From positions 1-22,469 of IMG/VR virus record IMGVR_UViG_3300010354_008821: DNA of 22,469 nt; one strand, written 5' to 3'. The position numbers were made by a program, and so were the translations under genes. Within the stretch, counting starts at the first letter, position 1, and each line of letters opens with the position of its first letter. The notes under the pieces are model-generated. The model was not told the origin of the DNA. It ran no database searches and was given only the letters and a program-made list of their open reading frames with translations. This DNA is from a virus. Positions 1 through 6,920 of this stretch are shown here, piece by piece.

Positions 1-13
1 ACAACATAAGAAA

Positions 14-475
14 ATGAAAAGACTTCTATTAGCCTTTTCGTTATTCTTCGCAATCCCAGTTAATGCTGCTGAAATTACATCAAAAATCACTGATTCCGTT
101 CAATTGAAAGTTGATGGTGCTGCTGTTCAATCAACAAGAATCGGTGCTTCCTATTCCGTTTCAGGTACAAATATTCAAGCAACTTCCTTCGGTGGTGTAG
201 GTGGTGCTGGAACCTATGATGTTAATACTGCAGGTCAAGCATTTACTTTCTCAGAAAGTTTTAATGCCGCAGATGCTGTCGTAACTGACCAAACCGTTAC
301 GACTGGTGTAATTGGAACTCCAAATCTTTATGGAGATAGTGTAACTCAAGTTGGTGGAGATAAAGGTTCTCTTGCAGGAACTCTATCTGCTACTGGTGTT
401 CCTACCATTACTGCTGGTGGTGCAGGCACAACTGCAACAGGTCAAAGAACTATTGAACTGAGTGTATTCAAATGA
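14..475 (+). CDS. exported Gly/Thr-rich protein, tandem paralogue 1
   Basis: The protein has 153 residues. It opens with a clear Sec signal peptide (MKRLL, hydrophobic core, cleavage after about residue 18, VNAA|E). The mature part is rich in Gly, Thr, Ser and Val with no Cys, as in beta-rich surface or virion proteins. A segment around residues 45-80 (SYSVSGTNI ... FTFSES) recurs in the next gene (SYTVTGTNI ... FQFSET), so the two look like tandem paralogues. It is the first of four overlapping plus-strand genes, and its TGA overlaps the next ATG (ATGA). The start at 14 is the only one that gives a signal peptide. I do not recognise a family. An exported or virion-surface role is inferred from composition and neighbours. 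Confidence 0.75.
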   Translation: MKRLLLAFSLFFAIPVNAAEITSKITDSVQLKVDGAAVQSTRIGASYSVSGTNIQATSFGGVGGAGTYDVNTAGQAFTFSESFNAADAVVTDQTVTTGVIGTPNLYGDSVTQVGGDKGSLAGTLSATGVPTITAGGAGTTATGQRTIELSVFK

Positions 476-834
476 AACGAATCCTAGCAGGCTTGTTCTT
501 GCTAGGGTTTTTTCATAATGATTCCCTAGCAAATACTGTTGTTCCAAACTTTACCAAAGGAACAATCACATCGGAAACGAAATCTTATACTGAAATTGTT
601 GAGACAATTAAACAAATAGAGTATTCAACTGGAACATCATATACAGTAACTGGAACGAATATAAACATTCCAGGAACTCCAAAACCAGGAACAAATTATA
701 GCATCATGACTCCTGGTGCTCCGTTCCAGTTTAGTGAAACCACACTTGGACCTGGGATATCTAAAGAAACATGGATCGAAAGAACCACCATAGAAGATTC
801 TACAACAAACTCCATATCGGTCTTTACTCAATAA
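472..834 (+). CDS. exported protein, tandem paralogue 2
   Basis: The protein has 120 residues. Its N-terminal signal peptide begins MKRILAGLFLLGF, with cleavage probably near SLA|N at about residue 20. The central SYTVTGTNI segment and the FQFSETT segment match the same positions in the preceding gene, although that gene's Gly-rich insert is replaced here by a Pro/Gly stretch. The start overlaps the upstream stop by four bases, so translation is probably coupled. Its last 64 bases also encode the signal peptide of the next gene in another frame. Function unknown; a beta-rich secreted or virion protein is the most I can infer. Confidence 0.7.
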   Translation: MKRILAGLFLLGFFHNDSLANTVVPNFTKGTITSETKSYTEIVETIKQIEYSTGTSYTVTGTNINIPGTPKPGTNYSIMTPGAPFQFSETTLGPGISKETWIERTTIEDSTTNSISVFTQ

Positions 835-1346
835 TGCTTAGTGGTACAGCACTCGCACAAACTACTCCCAGTAATACTAATATTGCTGGTCCTAGTGCTA
901 GTGCTACAGGAAATGTTACTAATCAAGCTGTTCAAGTATTACAAGGTCCATACGCAATCAATACTTATGGGTCGGGAGTTAGTTGTCAGGGACCGACCCT
1001 AAGTGTTGCTCCTTTTGCTATGGGAAGTTTAAATGGTAATGCTGACCCATCAACATACCAATCGCATAGTGCAAATAGTGGAATCTCAGTTGGTTTTAAC
1101 TTTCCTCTTGATGGAAGTCTTACAGAGATATGTAAATCAAGAGCACGAGTAGAAATCGCAAGACAACAAGCAGAAGCAGATAAAGCACGACTGGATTTTG
1201 AACTTGTTAGATTGCTGAAGTGTGGAGAAGCACTTAAAGCAGGAATCAGTTTTCATCCACAATCACCATACGCAAAAATATGTGCTGATGTCGTTGTGAA
1301 ATATCCAAATGTAAAGGATGTTGCGAATGGAAATAAAACCAATTGA
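771..1346 (+). CDS. exported conserved phage-type protein of unknown function
   Basis: The protein has 191 residues. Starting at 771 gives a basic n-region (MDRKNHHRRFYNK), a hydrophobic stretch and a cleavage site TALA|Q near residue 29. A later ATG at 834, which overlaps the upstream TAA, would leave too short a hydrophobic leader, so I prefer 771 despite the 64-base overlap. The mature protein has a Ser/Asn/Gly-rich half, then a segment ISVGFNFPLDGSLTEICKSR and a charged helix of about 25 residues (IARQQAEADKARLDFELVRL), followed by paired Cys residues near the C-terminus. It reads like a conserved cyanophage structural or exported protein, but I cannot name a domain. Confidence 0.65.
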   Translation: MDRKNHHRRFYNKLHIGLYSIMLSGTALAQTTPSNTNIAGPSASATGNVTNQAVQVLQGPYAINTYGSGVSCQGPTLSVAPFAMGSLNGNADPSTYQSHSANSGISVGFNFPLDGSLTEICKSRARVEIARQQAEADKARLDFELVRLLKCGEALKAGISFHPQSPYAKICADVVVKYPNVKDVANGNKTN

Positions 1347-2154
1347 GATACAAAGCACTGATATTAGAATTAGTGGTCCAAGTATTATTCCAACAATAGA
1401 ACCACCAGTTTCTAAAAGTGTTGAAACTCCAATTGTTAGGGGTCTAGCATTACCAGTTTTTCAAATGCCTGACCCTTCATTTAAGTATCCTGTTGTTGAC
1501 GTTCCAACTCAAGAAGAATTTGATGCTGCTGTTCGTGCTGAAAAAGAAGCACAGCAACAGCAACAACAGGATAAACCAAGAGGATTACCTAATACTAAAG
1601 CACCAGATATTCCTCAACAATTTGTAGAACCACCTACACAACCACCTGTTACACAAACAGAAATACAACCAGATAAACCTCAACCAACCTTTACAGTCCT
1701 TGGAACCGATATTAATTTACCTGATCCTTCTCTTGTTGCTACGGCTGGTGCTGTCGCAGTAGTCACCACAGCATCTACGATGGTTGCTACCACAGCACTT
1801 AATGCTTTAAAAAATGCTGCTGAACCAATCATTAAAGAAGCAACAAAGAATAAATTCAAAATCAAAATCAAACAAGTTAAACCAGTTCTACATTACGTCT
1901 TAGCAGAAAGTGGACATATTGATATTTTTGAATACTCTGCTGAGGGAACTCGTCTTGTAGAACAAGTTACAAATGTAGAACAATATATCCGTGACCAAGT
2001 TGAAATCAATGCTCTCTATGAGATTGATAACAAAATTATTATTGATGATGTAATCGCAGATAAATTTACAAAAGAGGGGCAACAGAGATTTAAACCTCTC
2101 TTTGCCCCTGCTAAAAAAATTGCGAAGAAACTATCTGCTAAGTTTTCAATTTAA
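1327..2154 (+). CDS. Pro/Gln-rich protein with one membrane-like segment
   Basis: The start at 1327 is chosen because AAGG at 1314-1317 sits nine bases upstream. An in-frame ATG at 1318 also exists. The product has about 275 residues. Residues 1-110 are low-complexity, Pro- and Gln-rich, with a run of six Gln. A hydrophobic Ala/Val/Thr segment (LVATAGAVAVVTTASTMVA) lies near residues 137-158. A more globular Lys/Ile-rich C-terminal domain of about 110 residues follows (IKIKQVKPVLHYVLAES ...). The gene begins inside the preceding gene's 3' end. No family recognised. Its layout, a disordered arm, one membrane-like helix and a soluble domain, would fit a virion-associated or membrane-anchored protein. 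Its stop is interlocked with that of the converging minus-strand gene through a TTAA. Confidence 0.7.
   Translation: MEIKPIEIQSTDIRISGPSIIPTIEPPVSKSVETPIVRGLALPVFQMPDPSFKYPVVDVPTQEEFDAAVRAEKEAQQQQQQDKPRGLPNTKAPDIPQQFVEPPTQPPVTQTEIQPDKPQPTFTVLGTDINLPDPSLVATAGAVAVVTTASTMVATTALNALKNAAEPIIKEATKNKFKIKIKQVKPVLHYVLAESGHIDIFEYSAEGTRLVEQVTNVEQYIRDQVEINALYEIDNKIIIDDVIADKFTKEGQQRFKPLFAPAKKIAKKLSAKFSI
2068..2109 (-). terminator. minus-strand intrinsic terminator inside the facing CDS
   Basis: On the minus strand an 8-bp stem (AGGGGCAA with TTGCCCCT) continues, past one bulged base, into a 5-bp stem (AGAGA with TCTCT) with an 8-base loop. It is followed by CTTTTGTAAATTT. It lies about 40 bases beyond the last minus-strand stop codon, where a terminator is expected, yet is fully within the plus-strand gene at 1327-2154. 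The U tract is short, so efficiency may be modest. Confidence 0.6.
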
Positions 2155-2291
2155 TCCCAATCAAACCTAGAAACAATCCAAGAAATAATAAGAATAGGAG
2201 TTTGTACTACGATATTATAAAGAATATCCAAAAAGATATTATCCTTTTCTGCTTTTTTCTTTTCAGGTTTCTTTGCTGGTGCTGATGTCAT
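2151..2291 (-). CDS. 46-residue basic/membrane small protein
   Basis: This short gene begins MTSAPAKKPEKKKAEKD and continues into a hydrophobic C-terminal helix (ILYNIVVQTPILIISWIVS) ending in RFDWD. AAGGTG lies seven bases upstream of the ATG, a good ribosome binding site. Its stop interlocks with the stop of the converging plus-strand gene. The Lys-rich head and single membrane helix suggest a small inner-membrane peptide. Function unknown. It overlaps the preceding gene by 29 bases. Confidence 0.6.
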   Translation of the reverse strand: MTSAPAKKPEKKKAEKDNIFLDILYNIVVQTPILIISWIVSRFDWD

Positions 2292-2499
2292 TTTGTAACA
2301 CCTTAAACAAATCTTTACTATTTAACAACTTATTATCAAATTGTAAAGATTTTTTGCGTCCTCTTCGTGCTGGTCTCCTAACAAAACGAATAATCTCTGG
2401 TGGTTGTCTCTTGGGAATAGGTCTTTTATTCTCAAGTATAATGCCGTCATTTGTAAGTAATCTTAGAACTATTAAAATATCTAAGATGAAAAGTTTCAT
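2263..2499 (-). CDS. small protein, N-terminal hydrophobic helix and basic tail
   Basis: The product has 78 residues. A hydrophobic N-terminus (MKLFILDILIVLRLL) is followed by a strongly basic, Pro-containing stretch (RFVRRPARRGRKK) and a polar tail. The ATG overlaps the nuclease gene's TGA by four bases (ATGA), implying translational coupling. I recognise no family; membrane anchoring with a nucleic-acid- or membrane-binding basic tail is possible. Confidence 0.55.
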   Translation of the reverse strand: MKLFILDILIVLRLLTNDGIILENKRPIPKRQPPEIIRFVRRPARRGRKKSLQFDNKLLNSKDLFKVLQNDISTSKET

Positions 2500-2945
2500 T
2501 CTACAAGAGTTCCTTTTGCCCTGCGAATTTCTTTCAATTCTTCAAAGTTTTTAACTTTAGTTCCTCCAGAGTAAGTCCAAGCATATCCTTCTTCAATCAT
2601 CATCTGATTAATAGACTTTCTTCTGTTTACAGCAGATACTTCATCATCACCAATAAACAAATATCCCAGAATTCTTCCATACTTTTCAGTACTATCTGGA
2701 AGTTCAGTCTTTACAATAATATCTTTCTGCCCTTCTAATTTATTTTTAAGCCACTCTTTAACTTCAAGACCAAGTTTCTTTTCATTGAGATTAGTTGTTC
2801 TACTCTCAGGAGTATCGATACCAGCAAGACGAACTCTTTTACTAAGAGAAATAGAAAAACCCAAATCAATATCGACATCAATAGTATCACCATCTATAAC
2901 CCTAAGAACTGATTTAATTCTGTAAATATATGGATCCTTATCCAT
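2496..2945 (-). CDS. staphylococcal-nuclease-like (SNase/TNase) protein
   Basis: The product has 149 residues, the usual size of a single SNase domain, an OB-fold phosphodiesterase. Visible family hallmarks are VIDGDTIDVDIDLGF at about residues 16-30, with acidic metal ligands; RLAGIDTPESR near residues 39-49, with the catalytic Arg and the TPE acidic pair; and EKYGRILGYLF near residues 87-97, with the second catalytic Arg. No signal peptide is seen, so it probably acts in the host cytoplasm, perhaps in DNA scavenging, though that role is inferred. The start codon overlaps the upstream TGA in a TGATG junction. Family assignment is confident; the biological role is not established here. Confidence 0.9.
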   Translation of the reverse strand: MDKDPYIYRIKSVLRVIDGDTIDVDIDLGFSISLSKRVRLAGIDTPESRTTNLNEKKLGLEVKEWLKNKLEGQKDIIVKTELPDSTEKYGRILGYLFIGDDEVSAVNRRKSINQMMIEEGYAWTYSGGTKVKNFEELKEIRRAKGTLVE

Positions 2946-3157
2946 CAGAATGGTAATCTAAACTTCTCACTATTTAGTTTTGGAATGGGTAATTTTTCAA
3001 AAGCTTTATTGACTTGTTTCTCTACAACTCTTCCAACAAACTCTTCTGGATTATCTAGAATCTTCTGTGCTTTTTGATAAGTGATGTATGCTCCCACACC
3101 AATCGCAGCACTAATGCTCAGACTTGTGAGGGATAGTATCAGACTTAAATGTTTCAT
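2945..3157 (-). CDS. 70-residue single-pass membrane protein
   Basis: MKHLSLILSLTSLSISAAIG is a long hydrophobic N-terminal segment continuing to about residue 27 without an obvious cleavage site, so it is more likely a membrane anchor than a cleaved signal. An amphipathic, charged tail with KLPIPKLNSEKF follows. AAGGAG lies seven bases before the ATG. It starts inside the preceding small gene and stops at the nuclease start. Function unknown. Confidence 0.65.
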   Translation of the reverse strand: MKHLSLILSLTSLSISAAIGVGAYITYQKAQKILDNPEEFVGRVVEKQVNKAFEKLPIPKLNSEKFRLPF

Positions 3158-3263
3158 CGTTCATCTCCTTATGTGCTAGATTTAATATGTAGTAAATGCA
3201 ATATGCTGTAAAGGCAAGACCACAGGATAAAATTATAACAACTCCCCAAGGAAATTCATTCAT
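3111..3263 (-). CDS. 50-residue single-pass membrane peptide
   Basis: It begins MNEFPWGVVIILSCGLAF, with one membrane helix to about residue 29, then a hydrophilic tail ending DTIPHKSEH. The start overlaps the upstream gene's stop by eight bases, and GAGGG precedes it by about nine bases. Its 3' third overlaps the 5' end of the next gene by 47 bases in another frame. The uneven residue pattern (helix, then polar tail) and the good start region argue it is real. Confidence 0.55.
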   Translation of the reverse strand: MNEFPWGVVIILSCGLAFTAYCIYYILNLAHKEMNDETFKSDTIPHKSEH

Positions 3264-3456
3264 TCCACCATCCCTCTTGTTTATGTATCCATACCTTCAA
3301 ATCTTTTACATATTTTCTTAACATCTGGGCTTGCTCCTCGTGCCAAAAATCACCCGTCTCCATAAAAAGACGGGTGTGATTATCTATAGCTTGAAGTATT
3401 TTATGGATGGGAGCATTCCAACACTCCCTCTTGGGAGTATTCCATTCTCTTGGCAT
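3256..3456 (-). CDS. 66-residue Trp/His-rich protein of unknown function
   Basis: The sequence is compact and information-rich (five Trp, several His, Cys), with segments HKILQAIDNHTRLF and DFWHEEQAQMLRKYV that look like two amphipathic helices. No Shine-Dalgarno motif precedes the ATG at 3456, and the first 73 bases overlap the previous reading frame. A strong terminator-like hairpin (3344-3376) lies inside the coding sequence. The protein looks real from its composition; expression may depend on readthrough of that hairpin. Family unknown. Confidence 0.55.
   Translation of the reverse strand: MPREWNTPKRECWNAPIHKILQAIDNHTRLFMETGDFWHEEQAQMLRKYVKDLKVWIHKQEGWWNE
3344..3376 (-). terminator. intrinsic terminator-like hairpin inside a CDS
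   Basis: On the minus strand a perfect 9-bp GC-rich stem (CACCCGTCT with AGACGGGTG) and an 8-base loop are followed by ATTTTTGG. It starts eight bases after the stop of the 59-residue reading frame at 3384-3563, the classic place for a terminator, yet it falls in the middle of the 66-residue gene at 3256-3456. Confidence 0.6.
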
Positions 3457-3563
3457 GGGATTATGAGTGAATGTATTTCATTGTAACGAAGATATTCAAC
3501 TTGACAACTTCCAGGTCCAATTTCTACATAACCAACAATCATAAAAGCAATCAAATCAATCAC
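3384..3563 (-). CDS. 59-residue protein with GTG start
   Basis: GTG at 3563 overlaps the TGA of the upstream basic peptide (GTGA) and is preceded by GGAGGT eight bases away, the strongest ribosome binding site in this stretch. The product begins MIDLIAFMIVGYVEIGPGSC and then reads QVEYLRYNEIHSLIIPC, a plausible small beta-rich fold. The C-terminal 24 residues are encoded in the overlap with the next gene and may be incidental. Function unknown. Confidence 0.5.
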   Translation of the reverse strand: MIDLIAFMIVGYVEIGPGSCQVEYLRYNEIHSLIIPCQENGILPRGSVGMLPSIKYFKL

Positions 3564-3667
3564 TTTTTCTTACCTCCATTCTTTGCTTTTTTAGCAGTAG
3601 CATTACCTTGATTCTGTTTTTTATTACCAGAAGAACCTTTCTTACCCTTATTAGGTGACTTAGACAT
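3560..3667 (-). CDS. 35-residue lysine-rich basic peptide
   Basis: The peptide is almost entirely Lys, Gly, Asn and Ser (MSKSPNKGKKGSSGNKK ... NGGKKK). GAGGAG lies about seven bases upstream, and the ATG shares one base with the upstream TGA. Such composition suits a disordered nucleic-acid-binding peptide, but no function is known to me. Coding is supported by the ribosome binding site and tight packing rather than by homology. Confidence 0.55.
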   Translation of the reverse strand: MSKSPNKGKKGSSGNKKQNQGNATAKKAKNGGKKK

Positions 3668-4035
3668 CAAAGGTCTCCTCTACGAGGTGTTACAAAACCT
3701 TCACCTTCTTCACCTTCTACTTTTGTTTCAAGTGCTTCTACTCTTTCTTCAAGAGATGCATCTCTTGCAGGAGCAGACGCAACTTCTTCATTCCAAATAG
3801 GTGCTGGTTCAGAAGGAGTAATTACATACTCAGTTCTTTGTTCTTCTTTCTTTTCTTTATTATCATCATCATCGTCACCACCCTTCTTCATCGTGTTAAT
3901 ACCAAAAGTTGCAGCAGAGGCAGTAAATACGGTTGCAATAAAGGTAGGATCCATCTTAGCGAGAGCACCAGCATAACTTGCTGTCAGTAGTGCGGCAGAC
4001 CAACCCAAAATCGCAATACGAATAATCTGACTCAT
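3667..4035 (-). CDS. membrane-associated protein with Asp/Glu-rich tail
   Basis: I take MSQIIRIAILGW as the start, because AAGGG lies eight bases upstream; an in-frame ATG 24 bases earlier (4059) is possible. The product is then 122 residues. Two hydrophobic segments lie near residues 4-28 and 30-50, followed by KKGGDDDDDNKEKKEEQ, a polar linker, and a short acidic coiled-coil-like helix (SLEERVEALETKVEGEEGEG). A CTAAATA motif at 4084-4090 on the minus strand, about 50 bases upstream, may be a late promoter. This could be a membrane-tethered scaffold-like phage protein, but the role is unassigned. Confidence 0.65.
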   Translation of the reverse strand: MSQIIRIAILGWSAALLTASYAGALAKMDPTFIATVFTASAATFGINTMKKGGDDDDDNKEKKEEQRTEYVITPSEPAPIWNEEVASAPARDASLEERVEALETKVEGEEGEGFVTPRRGDL

Positions 4036-4094
4036 ACATTTTTCCCTTTTGTTTTCCATCAGTTCCTGCGATGATGTCTTTGTTATTTAGGATT

Positions 4095-6104
4095 TTAGAA
4101 CTTAAATTTAAGTTTTGCGGACACTGCTGTGTTAGAAACTCCATCGTTAATCTGATGTATTCCTTCAATAACAACCATCTCTTTATAATCAACAGAAGCA
4201 GATGCTTCAATCAATCCACTAGTCTGATAAGAACCACCAACAGTTACTCCAAATAAATCCTTTTTCTTTCCACCAAAACGGTGTGAAATATTTAGACCTA
4301 CCTCACCAGAATGTGAAGTTTTGTTTATGGCATCAACAGTTCTTCTAGATTGAACTGAACCACTTTCAGTAAATCCATCTCTCTGATAGTTACCAACAGT
4401 GTAACCAACAAATGGTCTTACATTCTTATTAAGATGCCAGAATAGTCTGTTATTTACAAACCACTCTTTTCCTTCTGTTGAACTTTCATTATTGAAGACA
4501 CCTTGAACATTTCTGGATACATTATATTTGTTCTGGGAATATCCAGCATTTGTTAAGAGTGAAAATGTATTTCCACGGAACATATTGAATATTCCAAAAT
4601 GGCTCTTGAGAAGTTTAGAAGTGCTATCAACTCCACCTAAATCAATATTCATATTATTATATTGACCACCAATCGTCCAGGTTGGTTTAATATCAATCTC
4701 TAATCCACCACCAATGATTAAAGTCTTACCAGAATATCCATAATCACCAGAAGACCATGCATAATAGTTGTTGCTGAATACTCTTACTTTGTCTGTGGTT
4801 GGTTTGGATGGTTCGTGGATAAGAAGATTTTGTAATCCACCACCAATCTTATCTAAAACTTCATACTGGTCAGTGCGTCCAGAAAGAACATCGTGAGTAT
4901 TTTGAGTATCAACTGAGAGGAGTAAAGAACTTACAACTGTTCCATCACTATAAGTATCTTGCTTTAATAATGGAGTTTGAGTTGTAGTTGCAAAGTCTCT
5001 TCTAATCTTTTGAACTCCATCCTTCTCAGATGCCTTATGTGTTACTTCTGTGGTAACAACAACTGGAAGTCCTGGTGCAGGAACAGTTACAGAGTTCAAT
5101 AATGTTGGTGATTGTGGTTGTGGAGTTGGTTCTGGAGTGGGTTCTGGTTCTGGTGTAGGTTCTGGAGTGGGTTCTGGTTCAGGTGTAGGTTCTGGAGTTG
5201 GTGCTACCTCATCAACAGATGGGGCATCTGGATTGTTTGGAGCAACAGGAGTAAAGGTTTCACCATTTGCTGTTGTAGTTCCAGGTTGACTATCAACTAA
5301 AAGAACTGGTGATAGTGCGGTGTCTCCAAGGTTGAATACTGCAAATCCTAAGAGATAATCACCATTAGCACCTACTTGATAAGTTGAATACTGCCATCCA
5401 GTAGAACCAAAAGAACCAGTAGAATAATCTCCAGTTCCAGGATTAGTAAATCCTAAAAGTGCATAATTTTGAAGTTGGTTATTAACTGTGATTGATGGGG
5501 ATGAACCTGCACCTTGATAAACAAGTGAAGTAATGGAACCATCATTGAAAGGAACATAGTCAGTTCCAATGTAGTTCCAAGACATTGTGTAGATTTTTCC
5601 AGTCTCTAAGGTGACTGATTTTGTAATCCAAGCAGCATCAGTTGGATTTGGATTTCCGAGACCTGATGCTTGTTGTTGTTGAATAAGAAGGTCTTTAATT
5701 GCTTGATTTTGTTCTGGCGTTAATCCCAGTGCTTCTGTTGCTTGGTTAAATGTTTGTTGACCGTTTGGTTGTAGTGCAGCACCAGCAGTTCCATAAGGAG
5801 CAAACTCCCAAGTTGTTGGTGTTACTGCGGGTGCGTGATATGGATTAGGAGAACCATCTTGTAATGTTGGACTTCCTACTGCGGGGAAAGAATCAGCATT
5901 GAAGATAACTGGATTATCAACAACACTCACACCAGTTCCCTGTCCAGTGATTGTGCTATCTAAGGTTCCCGTTTGAGTTCCAGTGTTCCATCCCGATGTA
6001 TCTCCAGTCTCAAAATCTGTACCAGAAATTGTATCTGCGAATGCTGTTGGTGCCCCCATTAAAAGAGCAGACGCTACAGCAAGCGCCTTTGTAGCGTAAA
6101 GCAT
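4095..6104 (-). CDS. large exported protein with autotransporter-like C-terminal barrel
   Basis: The product has 669 residues. Residues 1-23 form a signal peptide (ALLMGAPTAFA|D). Residues 24-285 are a beta-rich Gly/Thr/Asn passenger-like region (FETGDTSGWNTGTQTG; AWITKSVTLETGKIYTMSW; GSTGWQYSTYQVGANGDYLL) resembling jelly-roll or PEP-CTERM-type extracellular domains. Residues 302-330 are a Pro-Thr-Glu linker. From about 440 to 669 alternating amphipathic strands end in VSAKLKFKF, the terminal aromatic expected of outer-membrane barrels. AGAGGA precedes the ATG. The arrangement of signal, passenger, linker and barrel is that of a type V (autotransporter-like) protein. An alternative is a phage adhesin whose C-terminal domain only resembles a barrel. 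The passenger has no recognised catalytic motif. Confidence 0.75.
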   Translation of the reverse strand: MLYATKALAVASALLMGAPTAFADTISGTDFETGDTSGWNTGTQTGTLDSTITGQGTGVSVVDNPVIFNADSFPAVGSPTLQDGSPNPYHAPAVTPTTWEFAPYGTAGAALQPNGQQTFNQATEALGLTPEQNQAIKDLLIQQQQASGLGNPNPTDAAWITKSVTLETGKIYTMSWNYIGTDYVPFNDGSITSLVYQGAGSSPSITVNNQLQNYALLGFTNPGTGDYSTGSFGSTGWQYSTYQVGANGDYLLGFAVFNLGDTALSPVLLVDSQPGTTTANGETFTPVAPNNPDAPSVDEVAPTPEPTPEPEPTPEPTPEPEPTPEPTPQPQSPTLLNSVTVPAPGLPVVVTTEVTHKASEKDGVQKIRRDFATTTQTPLLKQDTYSDGTVVSSLLLSVDTQNTHDVLSGRTDQYEVLDKIGGGLQNLLIHEPSKPTTDKVRVFSNNYYAWSSGDYGYSGKTLIIGGGLEIDIKPTWTIGGQYNNMNIDLGGVDSTSKLLKSHFGIFNMFRGNTFSLLTNAGYSQNKYNVSRNVQGVFNNESSTEGKEWFVNNRLFWHLNKNVRPFVGYTVGNYQRDGFTESGSVQSRRTVDAINKTSHSGEVGLNISHRFGGKKKDLFGVTVGGSYQTSGLIEASASVDYKEMVVIEGIHQINDGVSNTAVSAKLKFKF
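5115..5201 (-). repeat. Pro-Thr-Pro-Glu codon repeat (linker)
   Basis: This is an in-frame tandem repeat of PTPEP and EPTPEP units encoding residues 302-330 of the large exported protein. It forms a stiff extended linker between passenger and barrel regions. The complementary strand creates spurious Gly/Ser- and Trp/Phe-rich open frames. Confidence 0.85.
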
Positions 6105-6245
6105 AAAAATCCTCTATGAGTTCAGTGTGTACTAAACAAAACAAACCGAAGTTATGTTTAAAAGTAAAGTATTCACCGAATCACAGAGGACTCGGACTAT
6201 GTAGATTCAGACCATTTAAGATCAAGAATCAGTTATGATTGTAAC

Positions 6246-6253
6246 TATTTATC
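6246..6253 (-). promoter_or_regulatory. T4-like late promoter motif GATAAATA
   Basis: GATAAATA on the minus strand overlaps the lysozyme stop codon and lies 142 bases upstream of the 669-residue exported protein. T4-type late promoters are TATAAATA, and NATAAATA variants are known in cyanomyoviruses. The region from 6105 to 6248 holds no gene that I can see and would be the leader. A single 8-base match is weak evidence. Confidence 0.4.
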
Positions 6254-6920
6254 CTTTTTTCCAGGCTTCACCTTCTGCCTTTCTTCTACGTGCTAAACCT
6301 GCCTCTACATTTGAACCAGGATTGCGGTAGAGATAAAGTGCATCAGGAACTAGGTTCCACTCTCTATTTTTCAAGCGTTTAGTAATAGTATTAAAGTTAT
6401 CACCACCGTAAAAACCGGCACCAAGATTATAAGCAAAGCTGAGCAAAGCGCCTCTTTGTCCATCTGACATCTCATTCCAATGTGGTATTTTGCGAAGTGC
6501 GGGGAGAAACTGATTCTTACACTGACTAATCAGCAAATCATCTGCTTCTGCCTGAGTGATCTTGTCACCAAGTTTAAATGGTGAACCATCCTTCTTACGA
6601 GTTGATCCCCAACCAATAGTAATTGGAAGATTACCACTCAAAGGATCAGGATATGCCGAAAGATGACATCCCTCAAATTCCTTAATAAGTTTAATGCCCA
6701 TCATTGGGACATCATCACCACCTGTTACAGGAGCTGCAGCAGCTGGGGTGGATGCTGATGCAGCACTAGGCTTTTTTCCTCTATAAATTTCTGCCCAATC
6801 AATATTATCTTCTAGGTATTTAACAGGTAGGTTATCTTCTAACCATTGTACTGCTTTTACATGATTTGAATTTTTTTCATCATAAAATTTGAAAAAATTA
6901 TGAAGGTCTATTCTTGCCAT
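6249..6920 (-). CDS. GH24 (T4-lysozyme-type) endolysin with N-terminal module
   Basis: The product has 223 residues and hydrolyses the MurNAc-GlcNAc bond of peptidoglycan. Residues 1-47 form a module (DLHNFFKFYDEKNSNHV, then AVQWLEDNLP and DWAEIYR) that also heads the neighbouring peptidase. An Ala/Ser/Pro linker (48-66) follows, then a GH24 domain from about 73. The catalytic triad of the family is visible: Glu83 in EFEG, Asp92 in YPDP and Thr101 in ITIGWG. GQRGALLSFAYNLGAGFY and AGLARRRKAEGEAW are typical later GH24 motifs. There is no signal peptide, so export would need a holin or delivery in the virion. GGAGA precedes the ATG, and its first 23 bases overlap the small gene before it. Confidence 0.92.
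   Translation of the reverse strand: MARIDLHNFFKFYDEKNSNHVKAVQWLEDNLPVKYLEDNIDWAEIYRGKKPSAASASTPAAAAPVTGGDDVPMMGIKLIKEFEGCHLSAYPDPLSGNLPITIGWGSTRKKDGSPFKLGDKITQAEADDLLISQCKNQFLPALRKIPHWNEMSDGQRGALLSFAYNLGAGFYGGDNFNTITKRLKNREWNLVPDALYLYRNPGSNVEAGLARRRKAEGEAWKKG

Noticed and set aside
5050-5300. Plus-strand open frames rich in Gly/Ser/Val or Trp/Phe
   Set aside because: They are the complement of the Pro-Thr-Glu linker repeat in the large exported protein; composition is an artefact of the repeat and there is no ribosome binding site.
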